Below, piece by piece: positions 10,320-22,508 of a DNA stretch of 64,000 nucleotides. The notes beneath the pieces were generated by a model, which was given only the letters and a program-made list of their open reading frames with translations, was not told the origin of the DNA and searched no databases. Positions within the stretch are counted from its first letter, which is position 1; each line of letters begins with the position of its first letter. Both the position numbers and the translations under genes were made by a program. The stretch is from Zerene cesonia (taxonomy: Eukaryota; Arthropoda; Insecta; Lepidoptera; Pieridae): NCBI RefSeq assembly GCF_012273895.1, contig NC_052109.1:7330432-7394431 (forward strand), written 5' to 3'.

Positions 10320-12260
10320 CGAGAAAGAAATAAAATACATAACATTATATAGTCTGAAAGAATTCGTTCTCCACTGAGAAGACGCAACCGATTTTGAAAA
10401 GGTTTCTTTAGATAGAGGGATTCAAGAGGATCCATTAAACTACTCCAAATTTATCGCGCTAGAAGGTGCAGGCAAAAGCTAATTTTTTATAATCAACTAT
10501 CACAGCTACCCAACCTAAATTTACAACCCTCTTACGTTTCACTGTGACTCTGTCATCAGAAATGGTTGAGGAAGAGAGAAAGATACACGATTGCATACCT
10601 TCATGGTACAGGAGATGTATCCTGGGTATTGTCGGAACCTGACAAGCTATGGCGCTGAAACGAGAATCGGCACAGCCAGAATTAAATGGCGATCTGATGA
10701 TGAGGCAATTCGAGACCATTTATGTAACATTTATCAATCCATCCTCTTGTTAGTCAGTGATAATTACGTAATTTTTATCAATCCTCACTTTAATTACATC
10801 TTTATCTATTATTGTAAATATTTAAGTCTCTGTCCCTTCACGCCTGCATCTCTGAACGAGTTTTGATGAAATTTGTTACAGCGATAGTTTTAGACCCGAG
10901 AAAAGATGTAGGATAGTATTTATTCTGACATCTCTATGAACTATCCGACCAAAACGCCCAAAACTGTCTATCTATAATATATTAAGTATTTGACATTTTA
11001 GCACCCCTTTCTCGTCTCTTGCGTCTTAGGTCTTTGTCCATCTCTTTCTACCGCGGAGCCCTATCTGACTCTGAGATAACCTTGATGTTTCATTTTGTCT
11101 GAAGACGTAATGCTTTATTTTCATAAAAGTAAAGTAGTACTTTGAACCGGAGTGTCTTACACATTTGTAAAAAACACAATTTGTGTATTATGCAAACAGC
11201 AAAAAATTAAAATCCCAAAGTAGGTAAGTAAAGTAAGAATATCTTTTATGGCATAAAAAATGGAAATTGGACATGTATGTGCAACTATTGAGTTCATAAA
11301 ATATATCGTTCAATAAATAATGCTAAATTCTACTAACGAGAAAAATTAAAGAAAGAAAAATAATCAAAATAAAGTTATTTAAATTCCACCTTTAATTTAC
11401 AAAACATAACACTTATCTACACTTCATCCATCTTATTACAGTCAAAATCAAATACCACGATTTTAAACAACATTACTTTTATCATAACTCCCATATAATA
11501 TGCAAATATACAAATAAATCAGACCATAATCATCTCATCGCCACAATTAACTACCGTTGAGTTCAAGAGAAATAATAGGGACCCGTCAGCGACGCCATTC
11601 CACGAAATGAGATGTCGTTTGCAAAAATTTACAATTTATCGTGCGCTTTCAGCTTTTAGACAACATGACTTAACATTCTGCGGCTCGTTAGGTTGCGATT
11701 TTGGCGGGAAAAGAAGCGAAAATTATAGCAATTTGTAGAAAAAAAAACATTTACTAATAACAGAATTTCTCGAAGGAATCACTGAAGAGCAGTCGCTCTT
11801 TGAAACTTCAAATTGAATTGATTTTGGAAATTACGAAAGAAACTTAGTTACACTATTTATAACCCAAGAACGGATTAACCGATTTGGCTGAAAATTTGTG
11901 TAGAAGTAGCTTAGAACCAAGAGACGGACATAGGAATCCAGAAATGGGTTTTTCTCGCATGTTCCCCGGGTCTATCTTTCCTGCGACTACGCGGGCAAAA
12001 CCGCAGGCTGAAAGCTAGTAGTCTATAAAATAGGAAGACTTAATATTACAATTTCACCTCAAAGTCCAAAACACAGTAAGGAAATAAACGAATAAACATA
12101 GATTTTTCTTTTCATTCATATAGCTTCACGACGATCTTTCAAACTTAAGCTAAACTTAAACAATTAGTAATAATCCAATATTTCCATAATACTCAACATG
12201 TCAGAAAATATATTAAAATAATTAGGTAGTAACTGATCTTGTGTGCGACTGGAAGACACA
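10320..12260. other. Non-coding, mostly unassigned
   Basis: A Helitron-like relic at 10350-10480 and another at 11846-12018. The short open frames near 10460-10866 overlap on both strands and show no family motif or splice support. Confidence 0.5.
11846..12018 (+). repeat. Helitron-like repeat
   Basis: AACCGATTTGGCTGAAAATT, CTGCGACTACGCGGGCAAAA and CCGCAGGCTGAAAGCTAG|T; only the 3' terminal features are convincing. Confidence 0.45.
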
Positions 12261-12267
12261 ATAAAAT

Positions 12268-12300
12268 ATCATCATCATCATCATCATCAGCCCATATTTA
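12268..12300 (-). repeat. (GATGAT)n-tailed SINE, tail only
   Basis: (ATC)n followed by AGCCCATATTTAT; only the extreme tail, 80 bases before the first N gap. Confidence 0.5.
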
Positions 12301-12379
12301 TAAGTATACGCTTCATTTCTTTACTATGATTATGAGTCAATTGAAGTTTAGAAATTTAAGACATTTTGATAAACTGTGT

Positions 12380-13379
12380 NNNNNNNNNNNNNNNNNNNNN
12401 NNNNNNNNNNNNNNNNNNNNNNNNNNNNNNNNNNNNNNNNNNNNNNNNNNNNNNNNNNNNNNNNNNNNNNNNNNNNNNNNNNNNNNNNNNNNNNNNNNNN
12501 NNNNNNNNNNNNNNNNNNNNNNNNNNNNNNNNNNNNNNNNNNNNNNNNNNNNNNNNNNNNNNNNNNNNNNNNNNNNNNNNNNNNNNNNNNNNNNNNNNNN
12601 NNNNNNNNNNNNNNNNNNNNNNNNNNNNNNNNNNNNNNNNNNNNNNNNNNNNNNNNNNNNNNNNNNNNNNNNNNNNNNNNNNNNNNNNNNNNNNNNNNNN
12701 NNNNNNNNNNNNNNNNNNNNNNNNNNNNNNNNNNNNNNNNNNNNNNNNNNNNNNNNNNNNNNNNNNNNNNNNNNNNNNNNNNNNNNNNNNNNNNNNNNNN
12801 NNNNNNNNNNNNNNNNNNNNNNNNNNNNNNNNNNNNNNNNNNNNNNNNNNNNNNNNNNNNNNNNNNNNNNNNNNNNNNNNNNNNNNNNNNNNNNNNNNNN
12901 NNNNNNNNNNNNNNNNNNNNNNNNNNNNNNNNNNNNNNNNNNNNNNNNNNNNNNNNNNNNNNNNNNNNNNNNNNNNNNNNNNNNNNNNNNNNNNNNNNNN
13001 NNNNNNNNNNNNNNNNNNNNNNNNNNNNNNNNNNNNNNNNNNNNNNNNNNNNNNNNNNNNNNNNNNNNNNNNNNNNNNNNNNNNNNNNNNNNNNNNNNNN
13101 NNNNNNNNNNNNNNNNNNNNNNNNNNNNNNNNNNNNNNNNNNNNNNNNNNNNNNNNNNNNNNNNNNNNNNNNNNNNNNNNNNNNNNNNNNNNNNNNNNNN
13201 NNNNNNNNNNNNNNNNNNNNNNNNNNNNNNNNNNNNNNNNNNNNNNNNNNNNNNNNNNNNNNNNNNNNNNNNNNNNNNNNNNNNNNNNNNNNNNNNNNNN
13301 NNNNNNNNNNNNNNNNNNNNNNNNNNNNNNNNNNNNNNNNNNNNNNNNNNNNNNNNNNNNNNNNNNNNNNNNNNNNNNN
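12380..13379. other. Assembly gap, 1000 N
   Basis: Exactly 1000 N. The right flank begins inside a tRNA-like repeat. Reading frames running through it are meaningless. Confidence 0.99.
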
Positions 13380-13546
13380 GGCGTTGCTACGGTTAGGCAA
13401 GAAACGCAGGTTCGAATCCTGCCTCGTGATCAAATTTTTTCTATTCTTTCAAATTTTCTCATTAATAAAATGCGTTTAAAATCCGTTATAAAGTTTTTAG
13501 TATCTAAATGTCACTCGCATAAAATCAAACACGAGATAATCAATTG
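13380..13546 (+). repeat. Partial tRNA-like head fused to foldback-family tail
   Basis: The 3' part of the tRNA-like sequence (D-arm end to acceptor, 13380-13430) follows a gap directly, then the same ATTTTTTCTATTCTTTCAAA seen after the copy at 22509. From about 13463 the sequence changes to the right arm of the foldback family (GCGTTTAAAATCCGTT, GTTTTTA, TCTAAATG, AAAATCAAACAC). The junction links the two repeats. Confidence 0.7.
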
Positions 13547-14114
13547 AAGTTTTCCGCTCATACTGGTACTATATCCAACCCTTAATTCTGATATAAGGAT
13601 TTGCTCATATTTCAACACAACTGACGCCTTATCATATTTCACTCGAGAATATATTTATTTAGGATGTTATAAATATTTACTTTTGCCCAACAGATTAATT
13701 TGCATTGAAATAATAGAGCCTCATTTGAATTTTTAACCTTTTATGTGGACTGTATTTGGATTCTTTTTACAAGCATTTCATGGTTAAAATGAGCAAGAAT
13801 TACGAGCAATTTTTAAAGCTTTTGTTTATTTATATTTGAGTAGAATGATACTTGTGACTTTATTTCCCTACTATAATTTAACCAGTATTTCTAATTAACA
13901 CCAATGTCACAATGTCACCATGTCAACAATTTCATATCGTTCTATCTATTAAGCTGACAAACATATTTCTATCTACGGACCCTCATTGGTTCTCTATACA
14001 ATATATGATTTATGGGTTTAGTATTACAGTCCGTTGAACAGTTATATTGAGGGTTGCTTCTCTGTGGATGCATTTTTTTGTATTTGAAGTGAAGCTTAGC
14101 TTTCAATTAAAAAA

Positions 14115-14241
14115 AGCAGTGGTGGCTCAGTGGTGAGGATGTCGGACTTACAATCGACCTGGCCTGAACCCTCATAGGAGGCCTGTGTCGCAGGAGTGGG
14201 AACATACATGGGCCGAAGATGATGATGATGATGATAATGAT
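14115..14241 (+). mobile_element. (GATGAT)n-tailed SINE with internal deletion
   Basis: An A-box-like GGTGGCTCAGTGGTGAGGAT is followed directly by GGCCTGAACCCTCATAGGAG, the GTGGGAAC motif and a GATGATGATGAT tail; the middle of the element is missing. Confidence 0.75.
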
Positions 14242-14639
14242 AGCTTTAAATTCTCGGGACGTGTCTTGCAGTTGCCATCTTGAAAACTTTACGCCTTATC
14301 ACCTAAACTAGCAATTCCTCAGAAAATTGAATAGGACATTTTACGACGCAAATTAAATTGTCTATTTAAACACTAACTTTGTATCTATTACTATTTTCCT
14401 CAAAATGGAAAAAAGTTTTTAACAATAGCGTTTTGAAATTGTTCAATACATTATCTTAATAATATGACAGTGACATCAGACGGTTTATAGAATAAGATCG
14501 TTACCGATGATTTTTCACTTTTTTTTAAATAGAGATCATGTGGATTCAATCACTTTAGATAAATTTACTAACTTATAATTTTTATATCACATAAATACTC
14601 TAGCGAAGAAATTCACCAATATAATATAGACTAAATGGG

Positions 14640-14735
14640 TCATGGAACATCAAGGTCTGTTTTCTGTTACCAAAAATTACAGACTTTTTAGCACCGACAG
14701 GAACCGAACCCAGGACCTCCTTCTAAACTTTATTA
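14640..14735 (-). repeat. tRNA-derived SINE fragment
   Basis: The minus strand contains TCCTGGGTTCGGTTCCTG, a B-box/T-arm-like sequence, followed by a short AT-rich body. Too diverged to join to either tRNA-headed family with certainty. Confidence 0.4.
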
Positions 14736-14772
14736 CTATCTAATTAAAGATCGTTTTAAAATTAGTAATACG

Positions 14773-15047
14773 ATATCATCATTATCTTTATAAGCCCATA
14801 GTGTGCAGGAATTAATGTACCACGCTGACCAAGTGCGAGTTGGTTGACGTCACATATCGACGAACTTTTTGTTCTTCGCCATGCCGTTTTCCTCACGAAG
14901 TCTTCCTCCACGATGAAGGAATGATGGTGATGATGTGAACAATATCGAGATAATTGAAAAATTCTATTGTTTCTTGCTCGTTTCCTCGTTCTCGAACCCC
15001 CAGCTTTATGTAATAGGTGTAAGTTCCTGACTACTGAGCCAGCTAGT
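14773..15047 (-). mobile_element. (GATGAT)n-tailed SINE, diverged full-length
   Basis: The minus strand keeps TGGCTCAGTAGTCAGGA (A box), GGGGGTTCGAGAACGAG (B box), ACTCGCACTTGGTCAGCGTG and a short GAT-like tail. The CCCAGCAGTGGG motif is degraded. Confidence 0.65.
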
Positions 15048-15332
15048 AATCTTGCCTAATACATGTTCCATAAATTCCTGCCACGCTATTATTTATCGAT
15101 CTGCTTTCTTCCAAGTCATTGCACCAAATAATGTAATTTACCCTCCAAGGCGCAAACAAGTGGCCCAGAAATGATGCTCCCTTTATCGGAATGATAAATG
15201 CTCTGGCCTGTGAAGGGACGCCATTTTAAGTGAGATATGAAATACGCCGATTCGAGAAACCTAACGTAATGAATCAGCATTTTTATTATTTTACCGACTT
15301 CCAAAAGTCTCAAGCCAGTATTTGAATGTTGT

Positions 15333-15600
15333 GTCTTCTTTTTCTTATAGCGCCTTCTCCTTCGGGAGGCTGGCGATTATGAGGGCTTAATCAATTTTGG
15401 AAACTGCTGTTCTAAACAAAGATTTGGTGTTTTTCCCAAACCATTGACGGAGATGTCGAAGCCATGATATCCGTCTGCAGCCAGATCTTCTTCTATTTGC
15501 CACATTACCTTGCATGATTGAAGGAGTTCATATATCTTGGAGTTACGTATGGCATGACCGAAATATTCTAATTATTTTTTCTTGATAGTTGAATATTGTG
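15333..15600 (-). pseudogene. LINE reverse-transcriptase ORF, C-terminal remnant
   Basis: The minus strand reads LEYFGHAIRNSKIYELLQSC, the conserved LEY.GH..RN..Y.LLQ motif near the C-terminus of RTE-type endonuclease-reverse transcriptases. Further on, GYHGFDISVNGLGK and a shifted frame with NLR.WFGKNTKSLFRTAVSK appear, so frameshifts break it. The end has TTATAGCGCC in plus orientation. No upstream domains remain. Confidence 0.65.
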
Positions 15601-16212
15601 TGTTGATAAATTCTGTATGGAAGAAACATTTGCGACCCACATTTGTGGGTTTGCGTATTCGTAAATGTGAGTGTCCGGCTTTATTCTAACTAACTGTTAA
15701 ACGCATGGGAAACTTTGTATTTAAAACATTTCGCAACGATACAAACAACACACACATTATAGTGTTATATTTTGAATAGCAGTGGAACGAAGTCACCTTT
15801 ATTTTTCATAAGCTTTTCAACGTTTTAAGTTTTAATAACTAGCTAATTTCTTGATAACGCTACAGGTTGGAATAAAACCACAAATGAATACTAGCGTACA
15901 CGAGCGTATTTTATTTAAGGCTTTTGAATGCATAGCGTCATAGATGGGGAAATTATTTACATGTTAAAAGAATACATTTCTATGTGTATAAAACTATCCT
16001 CTTTGTTTATACTTTGTAAAGACAAAGTATTGAAAATTATCGAAATGTATCTATGCCAGCAAAGCAGTCTTTCTTTCTTCTTTTTAAGTTGTCAAGACTA
16101 TTTTTCAGGACATTTTCCACTCTGTCTAGTCACAACGATAATTTGAACTTAAAAAATCTACTGTCTATAGCTAACTCGCGATCAGCTCCGGTTTCGCCCG
16201 TGGTACATATAC

Positions 16213-16254
16213 AATCACGCACATAGGAATCACGCACATAGGAATCACGCACAA
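16213..16254 (+). repeat. 15-bp tandem repeat, about three units
   Basis: The unit AATCACGCACATAGG occurs twice in full and once in part. It follows a Helitron-like scrap (GGTTTCGCCCGTGGTACATA). Confidence 0.8.
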
Positions 16255-17707
16255 ATTTAACGGTGAAATAATTTAAATCGCTACAGTTGTTCCTGACATT
16301 AGCGCGTTCAAACTTCTAACGTTAAGAAATCACAACCGTTAGTTAAAACTCTAGCTTGCATTATTTATATACTTGGCCTAACTTCTGACCAACAATCGTG
16401 CATAAGAGCATAAGGTGTAATATCTCGGTCTAAAATCGCTTATTAAACTACGCACTCAGGCCGATACCTTTGCTGAAACTTTCTTGCCGATGAAAGGCAC
16501 GGCATATCTGCACTATTTGTTCCAATAATGCTGATTACTACACGCTCTTTAAGATACTAGTAGTCGCCCCGTCTTTGTCCGTTGTACTTATATCAATCGG
16601 TAAGAGATTTTATGAAATTGACCAGCGTGAAGTTTGGCCTGGAACCCCATAGCCTGTATCCCAGCAATGAATGTACAATACAATACAATAAAACACAATA
16701 TACTTCATTTAACCCATATAAATGAGGAAGATTTACAAACAAAGAACAAGAAAACAAGAAAGGGTGTACGTGTTATGCACTAATAAATAAATATAAACGG
16801 ATATAACAAATTGCGGATATACCGTTTTAAATCCTGTTCAAAACTTGTCTACTCCCATACACAAATAATAAAGCCGTGAAGAGCCACAATGCCGCTAAAT
16901 TCGAACAATGCAAAGTTTGATAATTACGGTGGAAATTTTACCAAACTACTATTCAGAAGTTTTCAATTACCGCGCCTCGCTCGTGGTTTCTTCCTTGTTT
17001 TATTTCATTGGCTAATCCTATATTGTTCAATTTTGTAGGGAAAACAATTTTGAATATTATGTTTTTGATTTGAATATTTCGAAAATTTCCTTCGCTTATA
17101 TCTATCTATTGCGTAATAGTGTTTACACCAATGCAATGGTGTAATCACTATTTTTTAATAATTTATTTTTTTTCCTTTTGGAAGCCAAGACCCACTTCGG
17201 TGTCACAGCACCCAAGCAGTATTTAATTCAGTCAAGTCAATTGTTATGTTTAAATTAAAACAAACTTACGAACAAAAGTAAGAAAGTAAGAATTTTTACC
17301 AATACCTACATTAATAGTTTATCTAAATATGTGGTATGTATTAGTTTATAACATAAGCATAGCTATATCCAGTGGAAAATATCTCCGCCATCGAGATAAA
17401 AACCTTCCGTCAATTCGTTAGAACATGCCTCTTGCAATAGAATAGAAAAACAAAATACCCAGCGCTCCGCACACATTGCCTCAATTTAGTGACGAGAGGT
17501 GAACGATCCAACAAGCTTTATCGGTGGAATTTTTATTTTAAGCGTTGAAACTAATTACGCAGTTGTTCAAATGTAATCCGCTGGAAATAATCGCGAGTTC
17601 GGAAAACTTATTCAAAGCTGCTTTCCATTTGAAATAACGTGTTCAGAATATCAATACAGCATGTACCTTGACAGCACATGTTATAAAAGCGTGCTATATG
17701 ATGATGT

Positions 17708-17803
17708 CATTATCATCATCATCAGCCCATATATGTTCCCACTGCTTGGACACAGGGCTACGGTCAGGTATCAGGATCAACCATGCTGGTTAAGTGCGAG
17801 TTA
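17708..17803 (-). repeat. (GATGAT)n-tailed SINE, 3' part
   Basis: ATCATCATCATCAGCCCATA, TTCCCACTGCTTGGACACAG and ACCATGCTGGTTAAGTGCGA; truncated. Confidence 0.7.
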
Positions 17804-18392
17804 ATGGATAATGCGAAATTTCAACCGACATCAAAAAATTTCCCAATTCGACTGTATTTTTTGACTGAATTTGATGATGAAGCCAGTGCCTCCCGTGTAA
17901 CTGATTTAATTTTTATTTTAAAAATTATAGTTTATCACAATAACATTGTCAAACTACGTCACGTATCACATAGAGACCGACAGTAAAATTCACTCAGGAT
18001 GGTACTTTATTATTTCCATATATAATACATCTCTCACATCAATACGTAAGTGCATTTTTCTGTTTAAAGATGCAAGCAGCATAGCTCTTTACTTTGAGAG
18101 TTTACTCCTGGGGTCATGTTCTTTGTAAGTTCTTGATAAATGTCATATTTCCTCAGCTATTCCGCTATATTTTATGATATTGTGGAGACGAAATAAAGAT
18201 TTATTCCGTTTTGAATATGATCCCATCACAACCAAAGCTTTTTAGAATGAATCGTAGGTACATTTAGCTAAATATATATATTAATATCTAATGATATATA
18301 ATATGTGACGCAAAGAGATTTATTGCGTGCTGTGGACACTGTATAAGAACCACTAGGCATGAACAAATGTCCTTTGTGGTCTATATCTATAT

Positions 18393-18681
18393 TATTAATA
18401 TTATGAAACTGAAGATTTTATTCGTTTGGTTGAACGTGCTAATCTCGGGAACTACTGGTCCGATTTGAAAAAATCTTGCATTGTTAGATAGCCCAATAAA
18501 ATAATTGAGGAATGTATAACTATACTACCATGCTAAGACCGATAGAAGCGCAGCACCAATAAAGAATGTTTTAAATTCGGGGGATTTTTTTTCCTCATGA
18601 GAGATTCCGCTGTGTACGGTGCGAGTTAACAATAGCCCAAAGTAACTATTCCACGCGGACGAAGTCGCGGGCGAAAGCTAG
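18393..18681 (+). mobile_element. Helitron-like element, 'CTAATCTC' body type
   Basis: ATTAATATTATGAAACTGAA, GAACGTGCTAATCTCGGGAA, CTACTGGTCCGATTTGAAAA, ending ACGCGGACGAAGTCGCGGGC and GAAAGCTAG|T. Partial relatives: 820-1005, 27241-27365, 55140-55220 and 57755-57905. Confidence 0.65.
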
Positions 18682-19500
18682 TCATATAAAAGTTTATTCA
18701 CCAAATTGGTATCTAATATATACGTCCAATATCATCGAAGGTCGTTCGCCAAATGCTGGGAATTTTGCCCCAGACTCGACATATTGCGCCCTATTTGCGA
18801 AATTGGGCTGGGGGCGAATACCGCCAATGGCTTTGAGGGTAATGGCTGATTAAATTCTTCAAATAGTTAAGTAGCTGTTAACTTTAAACAATAGTTTAAT
18901 TATTGTTAGTCAAGTGTTACTTAAATTGTAGTTACTTATCAGTTTTAATGTTATAAATGCGAATGTTACTATGTCTATCTCTTCTTCACGCCTACGCCAC
19001 TGAACTGACTGGGATGAAATTTGGTACAGAGATAGCTTGAGACCTGACAAAGGCGATGGGATAGTTATTATAACGGAAACCTCACAGAAAAGAGACCTAT
19101 GCGTGTAAAACTCCACTTTTGTCTATGCTTTCCTGTGATGACGCGGCGAGGATGCAGGTCGAGAGATAGTATATAATATTTTAAAACAGGTAATATATTG
19201 AAAATTCATATTAAACCTTTTTATCCGTATTATTTCGTATACCAAGCCATTGGAACATTGAGGCCATATTTTATAGTTTAAAATTTCTTGTAATTGTACT
19301 ATAATAATATTCTTCTATCAGTCTGGATATTACTGCAACTCATCAAAAGAGCATCATCACTAAAATATAAAAATCACGATGAAAGAATACACATGGCGTA
19401 CTCACTACACATGCACACACACACACATCCGCGCTCTACTCTCTTATAGCCTACAGTATAATTTCAGCATAGTTTATATTATTGTTCTACTAATAACAAA

Positions 19501-19706
19501 TCCTGCCAATCCTAACATTGTATGTGCAAAAGTTTGTAAGGAAGTGTGTATGTTTGTTGCTCTTTCATGCAAAAACTGTTGAACCGATTGCAATGAAATT
19601 TGGTACGTAGACAGCTGGACAACTGGAATAACATATAGGCAAGTTTTTATCCCGATATTCCTACGGGATATGGACTTACACGGGTGAAACCGCGGGGCGC
19701 AGCTAG
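19501..19706 (+). mobile_element. Non-autonomous Helitron, canonical family
   Basis: Diverged TC-start, GCAATGAAATTTGGTACGTA, GACAACTGGAATAACATATA and an intact end GGTGAAACCGCGGGGCGCAG then CTAG|T. Confidence 0.8.
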
Positions 19707-20204
19707 TATTTTATAAGTCCCAATGACTAGAGGATCTGTAAAGGTCCTAGTATAATACTATGTTATCAACATTTTATAATCTGTTTTTGATCTCGAAATA
19801 CTATAACATTATCTGCTTCTATTTCCCTATCAAGTATCTTTTATAATATTCATACAATATATCAATAAATATTGTTCCATTTTAACACAACATTATACAA
19901 GGCTTTTGCAACTATAATATAATGAAATAATACAAAATACAAAAATAAAAACATACATTGAAGGGCTAAAGTAAACCTTAGATTAAATATTGCACTGCTG
20001 TCCATGTATGAAGTATATTCAAACAAAGCTTGAGGCGGAAAGCTAGTAGCGTAATAATGTAAACAAAAAGGACGGATTGTCTGTCCCAGCGTACTGTGAT
20101 AGCGCCATCTGGCGAGCGCGGTCCGCCATCATTTCCGCACTTCTATTGAAATAGTGCAGTGTGGTAAGTAGGCATCATTGTCGAATATACATTGTGGATT
20201 TATA

Positions 20205-20425
20205 GTCCACCACCGTACGCTTCACCCGCAACTTCTATCCGCGTACGGTGAAGCTTGGGAACGATTTACCAGCTACGGTGTTCCCGAATAATTACGACAT
20301 TGGGGCCTTCAAGAAAAGAGTAACATGTAACACCTCTAGTGTTACAAGTGTTTATGGGCGGTGGTGACCACTTAACATCTGGTGGCCCATCTGCTCCTTT
20401 GCTTGCCCTGCCATAAATAAATAAA
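20205..20425 (+). pseudogene. 3' end of a Jockey/CR1-like LINE
   Basis: After an indel the frame reads SLGNDLPATVFPNNYDIGAF then KKRV, matching the LWN.LP..VFP..YD...FK motif that ends Jockey/CR1 reverse-transcriptase ORFs. The 3' UTR is TTTATGGGCGGTGGTGACCA ... GGTGGCCCATCTGCTCC ... CCCTGCCATAAATAAATAA. Heavily truncated. A (GATGAT)n SINE follows directly. Confidence 0.7.
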
Positions 20426-20430
20426 AAATA

Positions 20431-20705
20431 GAGCGAAGGTCTTAATCGACAAGTCGGGGTTCAAGACCGGCCGAGCGTGCAGGTAATAAATAGATTTTTC
20501 AATTTATCTGCTCATGTGTAACATCACCACTGCTCAAACCGGTGCAGGAAAACATAGCGAGGAAACCGGCATGTCCAAGAATCAAAAGTTCGACGACATG
20601 TGACATCTGTCAACCCGCACTTGGCCAGCGTGGTAGATTATGGCCTGAACCCTCATAGGGGGCCTGTGACCCAGCAGTGGGAATATATATGGACTGATGA
20701 TGATG
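20431..20705 (+). mobile_element. (GATGAT)n-tailed SINE, near full-length
   Basis: GGGGTTCAAGACCGGCCGAG, GCGTGCAGGTAATAAATAGA, CAAAAGTTCGACGACATGTG, CCCGCACTTGGCCAGCGTGG, CCCAGCAGTGGGAATATATA and a GATGATGAT tail. Directly follows the LINE 3' end at 20205-20425. A short palindrome (GAAAACTACCATAGTTTTC) follows at 20718. Confidence 0.8.
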
Positions 20706-20809
20706 AGCGGAAGGTTCAAGAAAACTACCATAGTTTTCTTGAACCTTCTTAAATAGTTACAAAAATCTGTTATTTAAAAAAAGACATGACAAATTTTATA
20801 TAATGTAGA

Positions 20810-20960
20810 CTAGCTGTTCGCCCCGGCTACGCCCATGATACATATAATATAGCCTATGTAAACTCAGTGAAGTTGCAGCTTGCTTAAGGTGAAAGAATTT
20901 TTGAATTCGATGCATTCGTATCAGTATAGATTGATTCATTAAAGTTTTTATTCTGGGCAG
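20810..20960 (-). repeat. Helitron-like repeat
   Basis: CTAGCTGTTCGCCCCGGCTA, TGATACATATAATATAGCCT and AGGTGAAAGAATTTTTGAAT. A relative without an intact CTAG is at 38008-38125. Confidence 0.5.
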
Positions 20961-21044
20961 TCATCGATACTATTAGTGCTGGGGCGAACGGCTACTATAT
21001 CTTGTAATACATACAAACTGTTGAAAAACATTTAAGTAGTGTTT

Positions 21045-21260
21045 CAATTAGAAACAAAGTAGACGCTCGTCCCAGCTTCACCCGGATATCAAGATTCCAG
21101 TTTTATCCCAAATTTAATCGACATAAAAAGTATCCTATCACCCAAGTCAGCTCATACACTGTCTGTATACAAAAATTCATCAAAACCCGTTCAGTAGTTT
21201 CAGCATGATTTACGGAAAAACATCCAAAAAAACAAACTTTCACATTTATATTAGACGGTT
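21045..21260 (-). repeat. Helitron-like element, third body type, diverged
   Basis: CGTCCCAGCTTCACCCGGAT, TATCCTATCACCCAAGTCAG, AAAAATTCATCAAAACCCGT and AACTTTCACATTTATATTAG; the reverse complement of the body at 3860-4071 with the terminal CTAG lost. Confidence 0.55.
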
Positions 21261-22508
21261 ATCTAGGCTCCGCCCGAATTGTCCTCTAGATAAAAACAAA
21301 ATATTAGATAGATTATGAGACTCACAGATAACGGGGCCTTCTATTCATAAAAGAATTTTTAAATTCATTTCTGCTGATCCTGAAATAACCCTCACAACGT
21401 CACATGCATTACCTCCTCATATATTAGTATATTAGATGTAAAGATAATTATTATCAAACAGTGACATACCACACGGCTATCTCATCCATTCCAAAGATGT
21501 TTGGGATTTACGAGCGAGATCTAAAGGAATTCTCAGCTCGCTATTGGCCTGAATGAATGCGACTCCATTTGGACAGTCAGATTGCATTGAATTTCAGCAT
21601 CACCAAACAAAAAAAAACATTTTTATGTAAATAATTAAACTTAAAATAAAAAGTTTTCATATAAAACAGCTTTCCCAATGCTTTTGCGTATAATGAAAAC
21701 ACTTATTCCGCAAATTGAGTTTTTAGATCCACAAAAAGACAGTCCTAAAGTATCACTCAACCCACTGCTATAATTCTCCATAATTACGAATGAAAAACAT
21801 CCGTTCGCGTCAATCGAATATTATAAAAGCGAGTAGGTACTTAAATTTAACGATGCACAAAATAACTGTGACAAAAGTCACGGTTAAAATCAAGTGAAAA
21901 GCGGAATCTGTGGACGAACATAAAATAAGTTGGCATTGACATAACTAGCGAAACGTTGGGGTTATAATTGGTACACGTTTTGCGTTTATGGGACTATTAT
22001 ATATATTTGCGTTTATGGGATATGTTGGGTAATTTTTATTTATTCTGTGGTTTACATTTTCTTTGTGTATTGTTGGGTATGGATAAAAAGAATAAGTGTT
22101 GGGAATGTTGTTTGAATTACTTTAACTGATACAAAAAGAAATCAACAGTTTAATTGAATAATCAAACCTTCTGTACGAGTGAGCAAAAATTTAAGAGTCC
22201 TAGGTGTGGTCCTTGTTTATGTATAACAACAAAAAGTTACTAACTAAATAGCTAACTAATTATTATATCCTTACTTGTATTATAAAGTTCGAAGTGTGTT
22301 TGTTTATTTGTTTGTTTGACTTTCTTTACTTTGCTACTGAGCCTAAAAAATTCATACTATTAAATATAGTATGAATTTTATGTCTTAAAGAGGTAGGAAG
22401 TTGGGCATTGACTACTGAAGCTGAAGCTACTTTTTATCGGGGAAAAACATTATTCCCTTAGGCACATGAAACCGAAAGAGTAGAAGAAATTCGATTACTG
22501 TGGCAGGA

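Larger units (their letters stand above)
15920..18390. other. Non-coding, mostly unassigned
   Basis: Contains the 15-bp tandem repeat and one SINE tail. Otherwise AT-rich with no coding or RNA feature I can support. Confidence 0.5.

Noticed and set aside
10459..10866. Overlapping frames on both strands; the plus one reads YGAETR and looked LINE-like
   Set aside because: Only a five-residue resemblance to LINE reverse-transcriptase tails and no continuation in any frame; too weak.
12268..12292. (ATC)n and other short tandem runs as CRISPR or regulatory repeats
   Set aside because: They are SINE tails or simple microsatellites; no spacer structure, and the genome is insect.
12239..13547. Long open frames of 360-393 codons across 12.2-13.5 kb
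   Set aside because: They are open only because they run through 1000 N; the few real codons at each side are repeat sequence. The same holds for the frames at 39766-41020, 49352-50386 (minus) and 56234-57265.
20100..20170. GC-rich patch (GCGCCATCTGGCGAGCGCGG) as a promoter or insulator site
   Set aside because: Sits just before a LINE 3' relic and is likely part of repeat DNA; no gene start nearby.
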